Assembly (NCBI GenBank): GCA_038230695.1
Contig: JBBRMT010000217.1
Coordinates: 1-8,311, forward strand
DNA length: 8,311 nucleotides
Origin: QHBQ01 sp038230695
GTDB taxonomy: Bacteria; Chloroflexota; Chloroflexia; QHBQ01
Direction: 5' to 3'
Below, piece after piece: positions 5,274 through 8,311 of the stretch (position 1 is the first letter of the stretch; every line of letters starts with the position of its first letter). The position numbers and the translations under genes were made by a program. The notes beneath the pieces were generated by a model that was given only the letters and a program-made list of their open reading frames with translations, was not told the DNA's origin and searched no databases.

Positions 5274-6713
5274 GTGTCCACCTATCAATATCAGCCACCG
5301 CAGTATCCTGAGCCAGCCAAAGGCGGAATGACCGGCGGCCAGCGCACCGCATTGTTGGCGCTCGGCATTGTGCTAGCCCTTGCTCTAGGCTTCGTTGGGG
5401 GCATCGCCGTCACCCGCGCCCTTGCCAACGCCAGTTGCACCAGCGCCGCCAGCAATGGCGTGATCACTGCCGCGGTGCCGCCCGAACTCGCCACCAACAC
5501 CCCGATTGCCAACGGCCCTGCACCCACCTCACCCAGGGCAGTTGCTCCCACTGCGGTTACGCCCGGTGCGCCGAAGCCAACCCAAACCCCCCTGCCGCCC
5601 CTGGGCGATAACAACATCCCCAAGAGCGGCGATGTCAGCCTCGATCAGCAAATGACCACCTTCTGGACTGCCTGGAAATTGGTGGAGCAAGAGTATTATG
5701 GCCGCCCAGTTGACCGCCAGAAGATGGTGTGGGGCGCGACCAAGGGCATGATGGACGCGCTGGGCGACCCGCATACCTCCTTCGATAACCCGCAGCAGAC
5801 CGACACCATCAATACCGACCTCTCCGGCCAGTTCGGTGGTATCGGCGTGTACATTGATGCCCGCAACGACAAGGCCCTTACCATCCAGGCTCCCATCCCC
5901 AATACCCCCGCCTCCCGTGCCGGGCTGATGGCTGGCGATATTATCATCAAGGTGGATGGCAAGGATATTACCCAACTGCCCCAGGATGTGGTTATCCCCA
6001 TGATCAAGGGTCCCGCTGGCACCAAGGTGACGCTCACTATCGTGCGCGGCACCCAGACCCCGTTCGATGTAACCCTCACCCGCGAAGTTATCCTCGTGCC
6101 TTCGGCCACTGGCAAGATGCTGGCTAACAACATCCTCTACATCCAGGTAACAGTCTTCGGTAACAGCACGGTGCAGCAACTCGATCAGGTGCTTACCGAC
6201 AACCTGCCCAAGCATCCCAAAGGTATCATCCTCGACCTCCGCAATAACGGTGGCGGCTACGTGGTTGCCGCACAGCAGTTGCTCGGTCGCTTCCTGCCCG
6301 ATGGCAAGGTGATTATGTATCAGAAATACTCCTCCGCCGCGCCGTCGGGACAGAACCCGCTGCAGGATATGACCGGCAGTGTGGGCGACACCAGCACGCC
6401 GCTGGTAGTGCTGGTCAATGGCGGCACCGCCAGCGCCAGCGAGATCAGCACCGGCGCGTTGCAGGATTACAAGCGGGCTACCGTTATCGGCGAGAAGACC
6501 TATGGCAAGGGTTCGGAGCAGAACGTCCAGGCCCTGCCCGACGGTTCCAGTGTGCGTATCACCATCGCCCACTGGCTCACCCCCAACAACCGCGAGATTG
6601 ACGGCGTGGGCCTAACCCCCGACATCCCCGTAACGTTGAGCGCCGCCGATGCCCAGGCCAACAAGGACCCCCAGCTCGACCGCGCAACGCAGTTCCTCAC
6701 TACCGGAAAGTAG
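5274..6713 (+). CDS. Membrane-anchored S41 C-terminal processing peptidase (CtpA-like, PDZ)
   Basis: A 479-residue protease of the tail-specific/CtpA family, which cuts proteins from their C-termini outside the cytoplasmic membrane. Order of parts: short Tyr/Pro/Gln-rich cytoplasmic start, one transmembrane helix (about 25-47), Pro/Thr/Ala-rich linker (about 66-110), helical N-terminal S41 part (about 122-180, with LGDPHTSF at 163-170), PDZ domain (about 185-268; GIGVYI, ASRAGLMAGDIIIKVDG) and the catalytic core (about 285-450). S387 in GGTASASE, K412 in YGKGSEQ and Q416 reproduce the Ser-Lys-Gln spacing (25 and 4) of the family, so it should be active. DLRNNGGG (321-328) is also typical. The start is GTG at 5274, with AAGGAG at 5260-5265 eight bases before. 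It appears to be transcribed alone from the 5140 promoter. Substrate unknown. Confidence 0.95.
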   Translation: MSTYQYQPPQYPEPAKGGMTGGQRTALLALGIVLALALGFVGGIAVTRALANASCTSAASNGVITAAVPPELATNTPIANGPAPTSPRAVAPTAVTPGAPKPTQTPLPPLGDNNIPKSGDVSLDQQMTTFWTAWKLVEQEYYGRPVDRQKMVWGATKGMMDALGDPHTSFDNPQQTDTINTDLSGQFGGIGVYIDARNDKALTIQAPIPNTPASRAGLMAGDIIIKVDGKDITQLPQDVVIPMIKGPAGTKVTLTIVRGTQTPFDVTLTREVILVPSATGKMLANNILYIQVTVFGNSTVQQLDQVLTDNLPKHPKGIILDLRNNGGGYVVAAQQLLGRFLPDGKVIMYQKYSSAAPSGQNPLQDMTGSVGDTSTPLVVLVNGGTASASEISTGALQDYKRATVIGEKTYGKGSEQNVQALPDGSSVRITIAHWLTPNNREIDGVGLTPDIPVTLSAADAQANKDPQLDRATQFLTTGK

Positions 6714-6721
6714 CAGTGCTA

Positions 6722-6750
6722 AGGTTTGAGGTTTGAGCGCTGAGTGATTA
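6722..6750 (+). repeat. Heptanucleotide array 5
   Basis: Starting nine bases after the S41 stop: two GGTTTGA units, then GCGCTGA and GTGATTA. It is the reverse complement relative of array 4; 6729-6744 is an exact 16-base inverted match to 3094-3109. Confidence 0.7.
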
Positions 6751-6754
6751 AAAG

Positions 6755-6806
6755 CCTCTCCCCTTGCGGGAGAGGGATAAGCATAGGGGCGGGCCACCGC
6801 CCGCCC
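6755..6806 (+). terminator. Two GC-rich hairpins downstream of the S41 gene
   Basis: The first hairpin pairs 6755-6762 with 6768-6775 (8 bp, loop CTTGC). The second pairs 6787-6794 with 6799-6806 (8 bp, loop CACC). Both are very stable but lack a T-tract, so termination is only possible, not proven. The left arm and loop of the first (6757-6768) recur exactly at 6863-6874 without the right arm. Confidence 0.4.
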
Positions 6807-6862
6807 TGGTGAAGCGCGAGAACGCTCATCGTAAATACTGACTGCTAAGTAGCAAAAAAGCG

Positions 6863-6935
6863 TCTCCCCTTGCGAGCTAAACGTTACCCACAAGTGAATG
6901 TCGGTAGTGGGGAAAACCCGCCGTTCGCCGAGTTA
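6863..6935 (+). repeat. Half-hairpin plus small dispersed element, copy B
   Basis: 6863-6874 repeats the left arm and loop of the 6755 hairpin. At 6876 the sequence switches to GCTAAACGTTACCCACAA, the head of the dispersed element also found at 2936. The element body (6893-6914) aligns directly with copy A, but the terminal dyad (6914-6935) matches copy A better in reverse complement (18 of 22 bases) than directly (13 of 22). Confidence 0.65.
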
Positions 6936-7075
6936 CTGAGGGTTGGGAGCGTAGCTCCCCGTTGGCAAGTATACCAGTGCTTATCTAAAGCATAAATGCG
7001 CCATCACTGTTAGTAGCGATACGGCTAACGGTGGGGTGAGATGAACATCGTGCAAAGGGTGACCTGGTGATCGGG

Positions 7076-7190
7076 CCAACTCGCTACAAGCCGGGGGCAG
7101 GTAAGCAGCCGATAGAGTTGGTAGCATGGCAAGCAAGGGCTACGCCCCCAACCGCTTGTAACTCGGCACGCGCCATGCTGTCTTGCCTGC
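7076..7190 (+). other. Possible structured RNA with two competing folds
   Basis: Fold one: 7085-7091 with 7154-7160 (7 bp) enclosing 7093-7098 with 7144-7149 (6 bp) and 7121-7125 with 7139-7143 (5 bp). Fold two: 7097-7105 with 7182-7190 (9 bp, one G-U) enclosing 7123-7130 with 7172-7179 (8 bp). A third stem, 7076-7082 with 7115-7121, is also possible. The two main folds share bases and exclude each other. No promoter is evident and no known RNA family is recognised. Strand is assumed from the downstream gene. Confidence 0.3.
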
Positions 7191-7260
7191 GTGTACTATT
7201 GGTCGTTTTTATTTGTGGGTAATGATATGACCACTGCGAGGGCGCGAATCGCGCTGCATG

Positions 7261-7291
7261 GACCCACCCCAGCCCCTCCCGACAGGAGGGG
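7261..7291 (+). repeat. GC-rich dispersed repeat, copy 2, with intact hairpin
   Basis: 7261-7280 is identical to 2911-2930. Here it continues into a hairpin, 7273-7279 with 7285-7291 (7 bp, loop CGACA). It lies about 65 bases before the E1 start codon. No T-tract follows. Confidence 0.7.
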
Positions 7292-7357
7292 GAACATTAG
7301 AACTTTGTTTGCAGGGTACTCAAACTTCATGCCTCGTTAAGCAACAAAGGAGTTGCC

Positions 7358-8311
7358 ATGTCCGACTACAAGCAGGATTGGAAGCCGCTTGCCGCTCCCA
7401 CCGCTCCCGATGCACCAGAGGTGGGTTGGTGGTTGTCTATCTACGAACGCGCCTGGGTGTCACGGGCGATAGACGAGCTTGAACTGAGCAAAGGTTACAA
7501 ACCTAGCCGCGAGAACCCTGCCGAGGGGCGGCTCAAGTTTCAGTTCTCCGCCCGTGGGCATGAGGTGCCGCAGCTAATCGCCGCCGCCTTGCTAAACCAT
7601 CCCCACGACGGCGCGGGTGTTTACTATCGCTCCCGCCCCTTCATGCTAGGGATTGGCCTATCACCATTCGCCTGCTTCGCCAGCGTGATGCACAAGACGG
7701 CGGGAGTGAGCGGCGGGCGCGACATCGGCGTGGTCTTCAACTACCAGCAGCCGGGTGGCGTAACCGTGTTGCCTGCCAGCGGCGATGTGGGCGCACAGTA
7801 CACCCCCGCCGTAGGCTGGGCGCAGAGCATCGCCTACCGCACCAGCCGGATGCAGCAGCGCGACTGGGATGGCGCGATTGCCCTGGCCCTGGGTGGCGAC
7901 GGCTCGACCGCCACTAACGGCTTCTGGGCCACGCTCAACATCATCACCCCGCTTAACTACCCGATGGTGATTATGATTGAAGACAACGCCTACGCCCTGA
8001 CCGTGCCGCTACGTTATCAGACTTCGGGCCGCAGCGTGATTGACAACCTTGCCTCGTTTACCGGCCTGAACATTACCAGCGTAGACGGCTGGCAGCCGCA
8101 CACCATCTACCCCGTGCTGCGCGACTCGATGCTGGCCGCCCGCGACAATGGTGGCCCTCAGCTAGTCCATGTGCGTGTCCCCCGTCTTACCGGCCACAAT
8201 TTCCAGGACAGCCAGCCCTACAAGAGCAAGCAGGAGCTAGAGCAGGACCTTGCCCGCGACCCGCTGACCGCGCTGGGCAAATATCTGAGCGAGGAATACG
8301 CAGTCAACTCC
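7358..8311 (+). CDS. Thiamine-diphosphate 2-oxoacid dehydrogenase E1, alpha-type domain, 3' partial
   Basis: The frame is open from ATG 7358 to the window end, giving 318 residues. E1 enzymes decarboxylate a 2-oxoacid (pyruvate or a branched-chain 2-oxoacid) and pass the acyl group to lipoyl E2. Visible marks are SARGHEVPQLIAAALL (64-79), YYRSRPFMLGIGLSP (89-103), the central TPP-binding motif from GDGST (180-184) to EDNAYA (208-213), i.e. GDG to N210, and VRVPRLTGHNFQD (272-284), a typical branched-chain/pyruvate E1-alpha ending segment. AAAGGAG at 7346-7352 sits 5 bases before the ATG. At 318 residues the alpha fold is close to complete, so the protein either ends soon or continues into a fused beta half, as in the single-chain E1 proteins of several phyla; the window cannot decide. 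The acid substrate cannot be fixed from sequence alone. Codon use is like the neighbours. Confidence 0.92.
   Translation, partial: MSDYKQDWKPLAAPTAPDAPEVGWWLSIYERAWVSRAIDELELSKGYKPSRENPAEGRLKFQFSARGHEVPQLIAAALLNHPHDGAGVYYRSRPFMLGIGLSPFACFASVMHKTAGVSGGRDIGVVFNYQQPGGVTVLPASGDVGAQYTPAVGWAQSIAYRTSRMQQRDWDGAIALALGGDGSTATNGFWATLNIITPLNYPMVIMIEDNAYALTVPLRYQTSGRSVIDNLASFTGLNITSVDGWQPHTIYPVLRDSMLAARDNGGPQLVHVRVPRLTGHNFQDSQPYKSKQELEQDLARDPLTALGKYLSEEYAVNS

Larger units (their letters stand above)
6714..7357. other. Repeat-rich 644-base gap with no convincing gene
   Basis: Between the S41 peptidase and the E1 gene no open frame shows a plausible start, ribosome site or recognisable family. The gap holds, in order: heptad array 5, two GC-rich hairpins, a second half-hairpin joined to copy B of the dispersed element, a GGGAGC/GCTCCC hairpin (6945-6959, 3-base loop), a 9-bp hairpin (7005-7013 with 7025-7033), a possible structured RNA (7076-7190), a GCGCGA/TCGCGC palindrome (7242-7254) and a GC-rich hairpin just before the E1 gene. 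No tRNA and no clear promoter were found. Confidence 0.75.

Noticed and set aside
5529..6572. 347-codon minus-strand open frame opposite the S41 peptidase gene
   Set aside because: It is an antisense by-product of GC-rich codons. Its composition (long His/Gly/Ala runs) and lack of a ribosome site argue against a gene, while the plus-strand frame has a full catalytic set.
7061..7112. Resemblance to bacterial SRP RNA (GACCTGG and GGTAAGCAGCC words)
   Set aside because: The conserved loop with the GGAAG and AGCAGC arrangement is not present in the right order or spacing. The similarity is limited to short words.
7242..7254. tRNA T-arm-like GCGCGAATCGCGC
   Set aside because: It is only a short palindrome; no acceptor, D or anticodon arms can be built around it.
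7258..7482. 74-codon plus-strand frame overlapping the E1 start
   Set aside because: It begins inside a GC-rich repeat and runs out of frame into the E1 gene, which has an excellent ribosome binding site and clear family motifs.

Overview
The window is 8.3 kb of GC-rich bacterial DNA carrying housekeeping genes plus unusually repeat-rich gaps. Gene content, protein style (SEDS protein, S41 peptidase, E1 dehydrogenase) and short heptanucleotide repeats at gene ends fit a Chloroflexota-like (Chloroflexia) bacterium. This assignment is inferred from general resemblance only. No plasmid, phage, transposase or CRISPR gene is visible.

Layout. (1) 1-2428, plus strand: a tight run of three genes, consisting of a very short Clp N-domain protein (5' end outside the window), S-methyl-5'-thioadenosine phosphorylase (mtnP) and a FtsW/RodA/SpoVE glycosyltransferase. 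They overlap or abut, so they are probably one operon. (2) 2501-4862, minus strand: rplS (L19), a GNAT acetyltransferase, rnhB and yraN, read in that order from right to left. rplS-rnhB-yraN is a widespread bacterial gene order; the GNAT gene sits where lepB often lies. A good promoter and a foldable leader precede rplS, and a strong bidirectional hairpin terminator separates rplS from the GNAT gene. (3) 4863-5273: divergent control region with the rplS promoter (minus) and an extended -10 promoter (plus) for the next gene. (4) 5274-6713, plus: membrane-anchored PDZ/S41 C-terminal processing peptidase. (5) 6714-7357: a 644-base gap without a convincing gene, full of hairpins and dispersed repeats, with a possible structured RNA at about 7076-7190. 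(6) 7358-8311, plus: the first 318 codons of a thiamine-diphosphate 2-oxoacid dehydrogenase E1 (alpha-type domain), running off the window.

The genes cover nucleoside/methionine salvage, cell-wall synthesis, ribosome assembly, RNA/DNA hybrid repair, envelope proteolysis and central carbon metabolism, so they are not one pathway. The most unusual content is non-coding: five heptanucleotide repeat arrays at gene boundaries (three with the same 'third unit differs' pattern); a small dispersed element that twice replaces the right arm of a GC-rich hairpin found intact elsewhere in the window; a candidate L19 leader whose outer stem closes next to the ribosome binding site; and a two-fold candidate RNA ahead of the E1 gene.
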